Under the pieces are notes generated by a model, which saw only the letters and a program-made list of their open reading frames with translations, was not told where the DNA came from and did not search any database. Positions 31,487 to 41,699 of a stretch of 49,140 nt of DNA are shown here, in pieces; position 1 is the stretch's first letter; each line of letters begins with the position of its first letter. The stretch lies in contig JAUCBJ010001441.1 of NCBI GenBank assembly GCA_032718475.1, forward strand, positions 1 to 49,140. The letters run 5' to 3'. The position numbers were made by a program, and so were the translations under genes. The stretch comes from Nemertoderma westbladi (taxonomy: Eukaryota > Xenacoelomorpha > Nemertodermatida > Nemertodermatidae).

Positions 31487-31711
31487 TTAATGTACAAAAC
31501 TGATTTTATGAATAATGCTTAATTGTTTTTTTATTAATGTAGGAAACTGATTTTATGAATAATGCTTAATTGTTTTTTTATTAATGTAGGAAACTGATTT
31601 TATGAATAATGCTTAATTGTTTTTTCATTAATGTACAAAACTGATGTTATGAATAATGCTTAATTGTTTTTTTCATTAATGTACGAAACTGATTTTATGA
31701 ATAATGCTTAA

Positions 31712-32422
31712 GGGGGGGGTACACCATTTTCGGACAACTCTTCGATTTATCACTCTCAGCGTTTCAAAATTGTTTGGTTTTGGCTATAATTTGGAATATA
31801 GGTGCCTAAGATGCTATTCTACATGACAGGTTAGAAAATTTTTATATTTCGCTATTTAATATTAGTTAATACTAGTTAACAACAAAAAAAACTTGGTTGC
31901 GCTTAAAACCCTAAGGCTTTTACAGTTTTGAATCTTATCACATGAAAGTTTTTTTATATGATAGATCAAAGATGGGGCAACATAACTATCAGGTGAAATT
32001 TTGTGAAAATAATTCTACACCGCTAGGTGGCGCTGCAAATTTATGCCTAATTTTTAGGTTTGTTATAAATAGTATTAAATTTTATTAACAAATAATTTCG
32101 AAAAGTTGTCTGATACTTTTATGCAGGGTGGCTATGTAGACAACCACAGAAAGTTGCAGACTAATTCCTCAAAAATTGTAAAAGTAGTAGGGTTTTGAAG
32201 TTGACAATTTCATAAAAAAAATATTTGGAAATAATCGACCTTTCATTATACATAGTAATAGTAATTTCAATAGGAATCCCTAAATGGAAATTGTTATAAC
32301 TTAAAAACTAAAAGAGCTATTAAATTGCGGTTTTCAGATTTGGAAACACAATTCAATGGTGCATTATAATAGATCATAAAAAAATTTTGACATATTTTTG
32401 ACCAAAATGGTGTACCCCCCCC
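31712..32422 (-). mobile_element. 711-bp non-autonomous DNA transposon, TTAA target (copy 2, inverted)
   Basis: Same length and termini as copy 1 but in the opposite orientation (its left end reads CCATTTTCGGACAACTCTTC, which is the right end of copy 1). Flanked by TTAA at 31708-31711 and 32423-32426. It differs from copy 1 by scattered substitutions. The paralogous empty site is at 34222. Together with copy 1 it could form a large hairpin separated by 225 bp of satellite. Confidence 0.9.
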
Positions 32423-35400
32423 TTAATTGTTTTTTTTATTAATGTACGAAACTGATTTTATGAATAATGCTTAATTGTTTTTTCATTAATGTACAAAACT
32501 GATGTTATGAATAATGCTTAATTGTTTTTTTATTAATGTAGGAAACTGATTTTATGAATAATGCTTAATTGTTTTTTTATTAATGTAGGAAACTGATTTT
32601 ATGAATAATGCTTAATTGTTTTTTTATTAATGTAGGAAACTGATTTTATGAATAATGCTTAATTGTTTTTTCATTAATGTACAAAACTGATGTTATGAAT
32701 AATGCTTAATTGTTTTTTTCATTAATGTACAAAACTGATTTTATGAATAACGCTTAATTGTTTTTTTCATTAATGTACAAAACTGATGTTATGAATAATG
32801 CTTAATTGTTTTTTTCATTAATGTACAAAACTGATGTTATGAATAATGCTTAATTGTTTTTTTCATTAATGTACAAAACTGATTTTATGAATAATGCTTA
32901 ATTGTTTTTTTATTAATGTAGGAAACTGATTTTATGAATAATGCTTAATTGTTTTTTTATTAATGTAGGAAACTGATTTTATGAATAATGCTTAATTGTT
33001 TTTTCATTAATGTACAAAACTGATGTTATGAATAATGCTTAATTGTTTTTTTCATTAATGTACGAAACTGATTTTATGAATAATGCTTAATTGTTTTTTC
33101 ATTAATGTACAAAACTGATGTTATGAATAATGCTTAATTGTTTTTTTATTAATGTAGGAAACTGATTTTATGAATAATGCTTAATTGTTTTTTTATTAAT
33201 GTAGGAAACTGATTTTATGAATAATGCTTAATTGTTTTTTTATTAATGTAGGAAACTGATTTTATGAATAATGCTTAATTGTTTTTTCATTAATGTACAA
33301 AACTGATGTTATGAATAATGCTTAATTGTTTTTTTCATTAATGTACAAAACTGATTTTATGAATAACGCTTAATTGTTTTTTTCATTAATGTACAAAACT
33401 GATGTTATAAATAATGCTTAATTGTTTTTTTATTAATGTAGGAAACTGATTTTATGAATAATGCTTAATTGTTTTTTCATTAATGCACGAAACTGATTTT
33501 ATGAATAATGCTTAATTGTTTTTTCATTAATGTACAAAACTGATTTTATGAATAACGCGTAATTGTTTTTTTCATTAATGTACAAAACTGATGTTATAAA
33601 TAATGCTTAATTGTTTTTTCATTAATGTACAAAACTGATTTTATGAATAATGCTTAATTGTTTTTTTATTAATGTATGAAACTGATGTTATGAATAATGC
33701 TTAATTGTTTTTCATTAATGTACGAAACTGATTTTATGAATAATGCTTAATTGTTTTTTCATTAATGTACGAAACTGATTTTATGAATAATGCTTAATTG
33801 TTTTTTTTATTAATGTACGAAACTGATTTTATGAATAATGCTTAATTGTTTTTTCATTAATGTACAAAACTGATTTTATGAATAATGCTTAATTGTTTTT
33901 TTTATTAATGTAGGAAACTGATTTTATGAATAATGCTTAATTGTTTTTTTTATTAATGTAGGAAACTGATGTTATGAATAATGCTTAATTGTTTTTTTCA
34001 TTAATGTACAAAACTGATTTTATGAATAATGCTTAATTGTTTTTTTATTAATGTAGGAAACTGATTTTATGAATAATGCTTAATTGTTTTTTTATTAATG
34101 TAGGAAACTGATTTTATGAATAATGCTTAATTGTTTTTTCATTAATGTACAAAACTGATGTTATGAATAATGCTTAATTGTTTTTTTCATTAATGTACGA
34201 AACTGATTTTATGAATAATGCTTAATTGTTTTTTTTATTAATGTACGAAACTGATTTTATGAATAATGCTTAATTGTTTTATCATTAATGTACAAAACTG
34301 ATTTTATGAATAATGCTTAATTGTTTTTTTTATTAATGTAGGAAACTGATGTTATGAATAATGCTTAATTGTTTTTTCATTAATGTAGGAAACTGATTTT
34401 ATGAATAATGCTTAATTGTTTTTTTCATTAATGTACGAAACTGATTTTATGAATAATGCTTAATTGTTTTTTTATTAATGTAGGAAACTGATTTTATGAA
34501 TAATGCTTAATTGTTTTTTTATTAATGTAGGAAACTGATTTTATGAATAATGCTTAATTGTTTTTTTCATTAATGTACGAAACTGATTTTATGAATAATG
34601 CTTAATTGTTTTTTTATTAATGTAGGAAACTGATTTTATGAATAATGCTTAATTGTTTTTTTATTAATGTAGGAAACTGATTTTATGAATAATGCTTAAT
34701 TGTTTTTTTATTAATGTAGGAAACTGATTTTATGAATAATGCTTAATTGTTTTTTTATTAATGTAGGAAACTGATTTTATGAATAATGCTTAATTGTTTT
34801 TTTATTAATGTAGGAAACTGATTTTATGAATAATGCTTAATTGTTTTTTTATTAATGTACGAAACTGATTTTATGAATAATGCTTAATTGTTTTTTTGTT
34901 AATGTAGGAAACTGATTTTATGAATAATGCTTAATTGTTTTTTTATTAATGTAGGAAACTGATTTTATGAATAATGCTTAATTGTTTTTTTATTAATGTA
35001 GGAAACTGATTTTATGAATAATGCTTAATTGTTTTTTTATTAATGTAGGAAACTGATTTTATGAATAATGCTTAATTGTTTTTTTATTAATGTAGGAAAC
35101 TGATTTTATGAATAATGCTTAATTGTTTTTTTATTAATGTAGGAAACTGATTTTATGAATAATGCTTAATTGTTTTTTTATTAATGTAGGAAACTGATTT
35201 TATGAATAATGCTTAATTGTTTTTTCATTAATGTACAAAACTGATTTTATGAATAATGCTTAATTGTTTTTTTCATTAATGTACGAAACTGATTTTATGA
35301 ATAATGCTTAATTGTTTTTTTATTAATGTAGGAAACTGATTTTATGAATAATGCTTAATTGTTTTTTTATTAATGTAGGAAACTGATTTTATGAATAATG

Positions 35401-36016
35401 CTTAATTGTTTTTTTCATTAATGTACGAAACTGATTTTATGAATAATGCTTAATTGTTTTTTTATTAATGTAGGAAACTGATTTTATGAATAATGCTTAA
35501 TTGTTTTTTTATTAATGTAGGAAACTGATTTTATGAATAATGCTTAATTGTTTTTTTATTAATGTAGGAAACTGATTTTATAATTAATGCTTAATTGTTT
35601 TTTTTATTAATGTAGGAAACTGATGTTATGAATAATGCTTAATTGTTTTTTTCATTAATGTACAAAACTGATTTTATGAATAATGCTTAATTGTTTTTTT
35701 CATTAATGTACGAAACTGATTTTATGAATAATGCTTAATTGTTTTTTTATTAATGTAGGAAACTGATTTTATGAATAATGCTTAATTGTTTTTTCATTAA
35801 TGTACAAAACTGATGTTATGAATAATGCTTAATTGTTTTTTTCATTAATGTAGGAAACTGATTTTATGAATAATGCTTAATTGTTTTTTTCATTAATGTA
35901 CGAAACTGATTTTATGAATAATGCTTCATTGTTTTTTCATTAATGTACAAAACTGATGTTATAAATAATGCTTAAATGTTTTTTTATTAATGTAGGAAAC
36001 TGATTTTATGAATAAT

Positions 36017-36134
36017 TGTTAGCTTATCCAATTCCGCTAACACAAACCCATAGAGTGAGCCATAAAGCAATATTGGGAGCCTATTGTCAGCCCAGTAAAC
36101 GGGGACAATAGGCCCCAAAGGAGACACACACAAT
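36017..36134 (+). repeat. Truncated first LTR of the compound element
   Basis: Matches the first 118 bp of the LTRs at 37194 and 46423 (up to ACACACACAAT), then jumps to the end of the nested DNA transposon (counterpart at about 45368). Confidence 0.88.
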
Positions 36135-37193
36135 TTTAGCCGCCGTTTTAGCATATGCCAATTTGTAACCAGCGGTTTTAAAAGAGCAACCATCGGTTGA
36201 AAATTTTATACCGGAGGTTAAAAAAAGAACCGCCGAACAATTTTTTCAGTGTAGAGACGGGCACATAGGGTGCCAGAGAGTAGAAGAGTAGAGACGGGCA
36301 CATAGGGTGCCAGGTAGTAAGTTAGAGAGGTAGTAGTGTAGTAGAGAGGGCACATAGGGTGCCAGGTAGTAGAGTAGAGCAGAGGGGGCACATAGGGTGC
36401 CAGGTAGTAGAGCTAGAGAGGTAGTTGAGTAGTAGAAGGGCACATAGGGTGCCAGATAGTAGTGGTTGTGGGCACCGCAAGCGCCACGTAGTTAGAAGAG
36501 TGGAGTAGAGTTAGTAGAGCTAGTTAGTAGAGTTAGAAGAGTGGAGTAGAGTTAGCAGAGCTAGTGGAGTAGAGTTAGTAGAGCTAGTTAGCAGAGTTGG
36601 TAGACTCAGAGGAGTCAAGTAGAGTTAGTAGAAGTAGAAAGTTAGTAGGAGTTAGTTAGACTTAGTAGAGAGTTAGAGTCAGTAGAAAGTTAGAGGCTCT
36701 CAGTTAGAGCTAGAAGTAGTAAGAGTTAGTAGTTAGCAGAGTTAGTTAGATAGTTAGAGTTAGTAAGCAGTAGGTAGATAGTATGATAGCACAGGGGTAG
36801 CATTAGAGATTAAAGCCTTAGGGAGTGACAAGAGATAGCGAGAGGTGGTATGGAGATAGTGTGGAGAGAGTGTGGGCGCAATTCAAGCGTGGGGGGGGGA
36901 GAAGTGAGAGGAAGAGTGAGGGACAGGGAAGTCCAAGAGTTAGAGCAAGAGAAGAGAGCGGAGTTAGAGTGGTGAGAGTGTTGGGGAAACAAAATTGTGT
37001 GAGAGAAGCGCACGATCGGCCCGACACGAGACGCTAGAGGGTAGTGACATCATACCCATAGGGAGCGGCCTGGAAAGCCGACTCCGAAAAAATATACCCA
37101 CCCCACACCCGATGCTAGATCGGGATCCAGCGGAATTGTAGCGCACTTGAGTTGGATGCTATCTTCTCACCGGGAAGATAGCATGGGGGGGAG
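36135..37193 (+). repeat. Duplicated 3' internal block (first copy)
   Basis: Near-identical to about 45368-46422. It starts with the last ~110 bp of the nested DNA transposon (ending TTTTTTCAGTG), then units around GGGCACATAGGGTGCCAG (about 36253-36453), GTTAGTAGAG-type repeats, a unique stretch and the PPT. Only small indels separate the copies (for example GATAGTAGTGG versus GATAGTAGAGTGG). Open frames in it come from the repeats. Confidence 0.88.
37185..37193 (+). promoter_or_regulatory. Polypurine tract before the middle LTR
   Basis: GGGGGGGAG directly before TGTTAGC. Having a PPT upstream means this LTR is the 3' LTR of the first unit as well as the 5' LTR of the second. Confidence 0.8.
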
Positions 37194-37714
37194 TGTTAGC
37201 TTATCCAATTCCGCTAACACAAACCCATAGAGTGAGCCATAAAGCAATATTGGGAGCCTATTGTCAGCCCAGTAAACGGGGACAATAGGCCCCAAAGGAG
37301 ACACACACAATAAGGGTCAGGGGTTACTCCCCTGACAAGAGAGAGAACAGCAAGGGCGAAGGGAAGCACTTCAGAGGGGGGCAAAGGGTGCCAACAGGGG
37401 TATCAACCAATCAGAGGGGGGAAAGGCATCGATTGAGTAGCAATAAGGCCACCGTGCAATATAACCAGTTACCAGTAATCATACCGGTCAGTTATTCAGT
37501 TTACTCAGTCAGATCAGTAGGGTGGAACGGGGACTTCTGTCACCGTCCGCTACCGCCATTATATATTACCTATTGTGTCATACTATATTATATCAACTGT
37601 CAGACTATTATACCTTTATACATATTACCCAACATCAGAACTCTTTTACCTTTCACACACGGCAGGGACGCGTGGGCAGAAAACCCAAACGGATAAACCG
37701 GGATCCGTAGATCC
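37194..37714 (+). repeat. Middle LTR of the compound element, last bases missing
   Basis: Matches 46423-46949 with few differences (TATATATTACC versus TATATACC; GGCAGGGACG versus GGCGGCGACG). It agrees up to GATCCGTAGATCC, then reads GCCCAGCTGCC instead of the terminal CGTCACA. So about 7 bp of the LTR end is absent. Confidence 0.85.
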
Positions 37715-37786
37715 GCCCAGCTGCCCTGACAGAGATAGAACAGAGCTACCGTCCTAGCTAGCGACGACCAGCTACCAAAGACGACG

Positions 37787-39820
37787 ATGAGAGATAGAGG
37801 AACGACACCGCCGCGGACCCCGGACGACGATCTAACGATCCGCGAGGCCACGGCGAGACGATACGAACCCACGACGCCGGTCGATGCTACGCCGACCACA
37901 TCGACAACGAGCAACCCGGCGAACCAAGATGTGGGGGGTCGTCTACAACCGGAGAGCGAGTCGAGGGAAGGAGACGAGAAGGGAGAAGAAGAGAAAGACG
38001 AGTCGACGCGGAGCGAGGGTCGGCATACCGATGTCACCGGTCAGCCACAGACCGAGGACGACGGACGGTCCACCGGAACGGCGACGGTGGGGCCGCCGAT
38101 ACAACGCCGGACCCGGAGAGATGAGGGAGATGTCGGTACCGATGTCGCCGGCCAGCTACAGGCCGAGGACGACGAACGGTCCACCGGAGGGGCGACGGTG
38201 GGGCCGACGGTACGACGCCGGACACGGAAGGGTAGAGGAGATGTCGGCAACGAGGACGTCGGAGTCGGCGACCGGCTCCGACGAGCCTACCTCGCGACCC
38301 GAGAGCGACTGAGAGAGGCCAAAGGAGGGGCGAAGATAGACGAGGTGAGACTGAGGAAACGACTAGGTGAGTCGAATAGACACTTTGATTACCTAATGCG
38401 TTTTGGGCAGAGAGAACTAGCCGAGGAGAGGGCGAGGGGAGTTGCCAACGAACTGATTGAACTATGGGAGTGTAGGGGTATGGAACCTAGCGTAGTGTAC
38501 GTAGGGCCATACTTAGTCGATGCCCGGGGAGTAAAATTAGTGGGTTGGAAGAGACCTGAGGAGGGCGAATCCGAGGTTAACTCCGAGGATTCGGTCTCGT
38601 CGGTCGGAGGAAGTTCCGGGAGGCGGGGGAAAGTTAGTAGGACGGAGGGGCGGCGGGAGTCCGTCGCAACCGATAAGTCTGCTACATCCTCCGCGAAAGA
38701 AAGAAGGGTGCTGAAAATAAATCTGACGCATGAATTAGCGATGGTGGCGACAGAGCAGAATGAGTTAGAGAGACGATTGAGAGAGGAAACCGCATGGTTG
38801 GAGAGAGAAAGAGAGTGGGCAAGGGAGGATAGAGAGAGAGTCAAGGAGTGTAGAGAGCGGGAGATGAGAGTAGAGAGCGAGCCGGCGAGCTGGTTTGATA
38901 TGCTTGCGAGAGATACCGAGTTGGCCGAGCAAAGTTTACATGATTTGCGTGCCCAGCTAAGGGGGCTTGCGCAATATCAAGCCAAACTAGACCAGCGCCG
39001 ACTAGAACTGGCGCGGTTGGAAATGTCAGAGAGTGAGACCCCACTTACAGACACCGGGCGAGAGAACCAGAGCTGGTGTAGCCGTACGGGCGGGGGGGGT
39101 AGTAGTAGTACGTTAGAGACAGTTAATGTTAATAGTACCGTAGTAAATAACCCTAATCCCTTTATTGCAGCGAATAATATTTTACCTGGTAGTAGTAATT
39201 TAAATTTAAATACAAATACTCTAAATAATAATTTCAATTCAAACCCGAAAAATAATTCGAATAATAATTTAAGTTTAGAGAATAGTAGTGATCTAAGTAA
39301 TTTAAATAATAATCCCGTTTCAAATTCTAATAATTTAATTGATTTAAAAAATAATATTGGGAATGGTGCTATTAATATGAGCGTGTCGGACGTACATAAC
39401 TCAGCAGACGAGGGCCTGGTAGGCCACGTAGTTAGTAGGCAGGAAGTGGCAGGGTTGAGCCAAGCCGACGGCGGCCTGGTAGGCCACGTAGTTGGTAGGC
39501 AGAAGGTAGCGGGGTTGAGCCAACCCGAAGTGGGCCTGGTGGGCCACGCAGTAGTAGAGAGAGAGGCGGGGGTGAATAGACCCAGCCGTAGTAGAGACAG
39601 TGCGTCGACTAGAGAGGGGTGTAGAGACGAAGTAAGAGATATTGAAGTTAGATGTGGCGGGTGGGGGGGGGCTACGGGCGCCCCACCACATAAGATTAGT
39701 GGCGAAAGAGGGGGGGCAGAGAATGCCCCACAAGAGGGACGCAGAAGTGTAGTAAGAGATAGTGAAGTTAGAAGTGGCGGGTGGGGGGGGGGCTACGGAC
39801 ACCCCACCGCGAGAAGTTAG
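37787..39820 (+). CDS. BEL/Pao-type gag-like protein, N-terminal part
   Basis: 677 codons from ATG 37787, 73 bases after the LTR. The Arg/Asp/Pro-rich leader has two tandem units (PQTEDDGRSTGTATVGPP and LQAEDDERSTGGATVGPT). Next come RLRKRLGESNRHFDYLMRF and MEPSVVYVGPYLVDARGVKL, as in the other copies, a highly charged probable coiled coil (about residues 300-415), an Asn-rich low-complexity stretch (about 450-520), and three 20-aa units around GLVGHVVSRQEVAGLSQ (39414, 39474, 39534). Then 120-bp units follow. The frame ends shortly after a G-run of 10 (39783-39792); sister runs have 9. The protein would be a structural RNA-binding or particle protein by position; no enzymatic motif is seen. 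Confidence 0.7.
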   Translation: MRDRGTTPPRTPDDDLTIREATARRYEPTTPVDATPTTSTTSNPANQDVGGRLQPESESREGDEKGEEEKDESTRSEGRHTDVTGQPQTEDDGRSTGTATVGPPIQRRTRRDEGDVGTDVAGQLQAEDDERSTGGATVGPTVRRRTRKGRGDVGNEDVGVGDRLRRAYLATRERLREAKGGAKIDEVRLRKRLGESNRHFDYLMRFGQRELAEERARGVANELIELWECRGMEPSVVYVGPYLVDARGVKLVGWKRPEEGESEVNSEDSVSSVGGSSGRRGKVSRTEGRRESVATDKSATSSAKERRVLKINLTHELAMVATEQNELERRLREETAWLEREREWAREDRERVKECREREMRVESEPASWFDMLARDTELAEQSLHDLRAQLRGLAQYQAKLDQRRLELARLEMSESETPLTDTGRENQSWCSRTGGGGSSSTLETVNVNSTVVNNPNPFIAANNILPGSSNLNLNTNTLNNNFNSNPKNNSNNNLSLENSSDLSNLNNNPVSNSNNLIDLKNNIGNGAINMSVSDVHNSADEGLVGHVVSRQEVAGLSQADGGLVGHVVGRQKVAGLSQPEVGLVGHAVVEREAGVNRPSRSRDSASTREGCRDEVRDIEVRCGGWGGATGAPPHKISGERGGAENAPQEGRRSVVRDSEVRSGGWGGGYGHPTARS

Positions 39821-39960
39821 TGGCGAGAGAGGGGGGGCAGAGAATGCCCCACAAGAGGGGTATAGAAGTGTAATAAGAAATAGTGAAGTTAGAAGTGGCG
39901 GGTGGGGGGGGGCTACGGGCACCCCACCGCGAGAGATTAGTAGAGAGAGAGGGGGGGCAG
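39414..39960 (+). repeat. Coding tandem repeats: 60-bp and 120-bp units
   Basis: GGCCTGGTAGGCCACG or a variant is at 39414, 39474 and 39534 (60 bp). Then GTGGCGGGT marks 120-bp units at 39654, 39774 and 39895; the second unit is 121 bp because of one extra G. Confidence 0.88.
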
Positions 39961-41669
39961 AGAGTGTCCCACAGCCGTCAGCGGATAATGCGCGGGCCGA
40001 GCTAGGTAAACCGCAACACCCGGCGACGGAGAGTAATAGGGGGATTGCGAGTATCCCCAGCGGCGTGCGATCGAGCAGAGAGAGGCAGGTTGACGTCGCG
40101 AGAGGGCAGACGAAGCGTCAAGCCCGATTAGAAGAGGGAGGAGGAAGAATGGAGTTTAACCGGGAGGTCGACGAGAGATCTCACGAGCCGGAATACTACA
40201 CAGAAAAGAGAAGAAGAGAAGATAGTAGAAGAAGTGTCGCCACGAATGATAGGAGTGCGAGGACGGATAACAAACCGTCGATAGTAGAGATGGAGTCAGG
40301 GAGCCAGTGGGGTCGAACTTCGGGAGATTGCCGTCGCCCCGGAGAAACGCACCGTACGCCAAGAGAGGGGTACAAGACGTACCAATACAAAGTCGAGAAC
40401 AGGAGAGGGGATCGAAGAGAAGCTTCCCGACGGGATATAGCTGCCGATCGAGAGTGCAGTAGTCGCGGGGAGATTCGAGATTCGCGAAGAATAAACTTCG
40501 GTTCGGAAGGGCACATGCAGACTGCAGGACATACTGTAGGCCTTACTGCACATACTATTATAGGCCATGCTGGGAGAGATAGAGTAGGCGATGGGGTAGC
40601 GCGAACGACGGGATTAAACCCGGAAGTCGCGGAGTACATACCGGTAGGTAGGCGAGAGGTAGGTAGGCCTATATCGGTACAGCAGCATGACTATAATACA
40701 CAGGGACATAACATATATCCAGGGGAGGGGGGAGTTATTGGAGATAGACGTATGGGCCCCAATGTATTAACATCAACCCCAGTACCAAACATACCGGCCG
40801 GGGGGGGACAGGGTGACATTCCCCCATCACAATATCGACAATATACCCCGATAGGAGCAAGAACATCGAACTCCCTGGACGAGAGCAGGTCGTGCGGACA
40901 GTCAATACCACACGCGGCCGTACAGGGGACTACTAGTCCACAGTTAGCTGGGAGCAGGGCCACACCGTGGCAGGGACAGAAAGAAAATAACACCATATAT
41001 AATAAACACAATCCCAATATACCCAGTAGGCCGAGTCTAGACAACCAAAACACTAAATCGGTACATATAAACCTAAGCGCGATACGTGAAGGACTATACA
41101 GGAAACGCTATAATCCAGGATTCCAATGTCAATTACATCGGGACGGAACCCATAAGACTAGGAGTTGTAAGTACTGGCAAGCGTTGCCCAAACGAGATCG
41201 TGTAGCCTACACAGACGCAAACGGACTATGTCATCGATGTGTGGTAAAAGGACACAGATCCGGAGAGTGTTGGAAAGGGAGAGGATATGAAAGGAATAAA
41301 CCAGGGGCAGAGAAGCCCATTAGCAAACATAAGGGATTTGGGAAAGTAGGAGGAGGCGTGTTGCATACACACGCAGGACGGACACAGTGCGTGGGGGCAT
41401 TGCACGGGCAGACACCGCGTATACCGAGGGACGAGCGGGGGTCGTCGAGGGCTCTAATGCCAGCGCACATACGAAGGGGGAGGCCAGCAAAGGTGGCACC
41501 GAAGAGAATGTGGCGAAGAGTTAGAGGACGTATAGGAGGGCAGCAGGAGAGTGCCTACCAGAAGAAGGGGCACGTGAGAGTTTTTAGTCGTCCAAAGTTT
41601 TGGACTGAGGGGGGTGGGAATGAGGGCGAGACGCCCTTCCCACGCACAAAATATAAAATAATTATTTAA
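39762..41669 (+). CDS. BEL/Pao-type gag-like protein, C-terminal part (+1 frame)
   Basis: 635-codon frame that continues the gag-like protein after the 10-G run; Met 39762 lies in the overlap and is unlikely to be a real start. It contains PPREISRERGGAESV, QWGRTSGDCRRPGE, TVGLTAHTI and YNTQGHNIYPGEG. Then at about residue 380 it goes directly from LDESRSC to IPHAAVQGTTSPQLAGSRAT. The minus-strand element has the gag core between these points, so the core is deleted here. A Cys/His cluster follows (CQLHRDGTHKTRSCKYW, LCHRCVVKGHRSGEC), with the last Cys kept. The protease is also absent: the frame runs on to KRMWRRVRGRIGGQ and ends at TAA 41669. Confidence 0.65.
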   Translation: MKLEVAGGGGATDTPPREVSGERGGAENAPQEGYRSVIRNSEVRSGGWGGATGTPPREISRERGGAESVPQPSADNARAELGKPQHPATESNRGIASIPSGVRSSRERQVDVARGQTKRQARLEEGGGRMEFNREVDERSHEPEYYTEKRRREDSRRSVATNDRSARTDNKPSIVEMESGSQWGRTSGDCRRPGETHRTPREGYKTYQYKVENRRGDRREASRRDIAADRECSSRGEIRDSRRINFGSEGHMQTAGHTVGLTAHTIIGHAGRDRVGDGVARTTGLNPEVAEYIPVGRREVGRPISVQQHDYNTQGHNIYPGEGGVIGDRRMGPNVLTSTPVPNIPAGGGQGDIPPSQYRQYTPIGARTSNSLDESRSCGQSIPHAAVQGTTSPQLAGSRATPWQGQKENNTIYNKHNPNIPSRPSLDNQNTKSVHINLSAIREGLYRKRYNPGFQCQLHRDGTHKTRSCKYWQALPKRDRVAYTDANGLCHRCVVKGHRSGECWKGRGYERNKPGAEKPISKHKGFGKVGGGVLHTHAGRTQCVGALHGQTPRIPRDERGSSRALMPAHIRRGRPAKVAPKRMWRRVRGRIGGQQESAYQKKGHVRVFSRPKFWTEGGGNEGETPFPRTKYKIII

Positions 41670-41699
41670 TTAAAATTAAGAAAATAATTAAATAATAGA

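Larger units (their letters stand above)
25628..36016. repeat. 47-bp AT-rich satellite array, left block
   Basis: Monomers of about 47 bp share GAATAATGCTTAATTG, a T-run of 5-9, ATTAATGTA and AAACTGATTTTATG; for example CTTAATTG at 25704, 25751 and 25798. I estimate about 190 copies after removing two 711-bp insertions. Variants at fixed places (GTACAA/GTACGA/GTAGGA/GTATGA; GATTTTATGAA/GATGTTATAAA) define higher-order units. The segment from about 26001 recurs without visible change 520 bp later (11 monomers). There are no genes. The array ends at the compound BEL/Pao insertion. Confidence 0.95.

Noticed and set aside
25628-36016. Direct repeats resembling a CRISPR array
   Set aside because: The repeats are head-to-tail monomers with no unique spacers, in a eukaryotic context, with no cas genes.
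36246-37146. Minus-strand frames in the duplicated 3' internal block (also 45474-46375)
   Set aside because: They arise from GGGCACATAGGGTGCC and GTTAGTAGAG repeats and from the PPT region; identical in both copies because the block is duplicated, not because of coding constraint.
37194-37760. Canonical tRNA primer-binding site after the LTRs
   Set aside because: No TGG-starting tRNA-complementary stretch directly follows either 5' LTR, and the middle LTR end is altered, so I could not assign one.
37600-39237. Minus-strand frames under the gag-like gene (151-173 codons)
   Set aside because: Ser/Pro/Leu-rich shadows of the Arg/Glu-rich plus-strand ORF.
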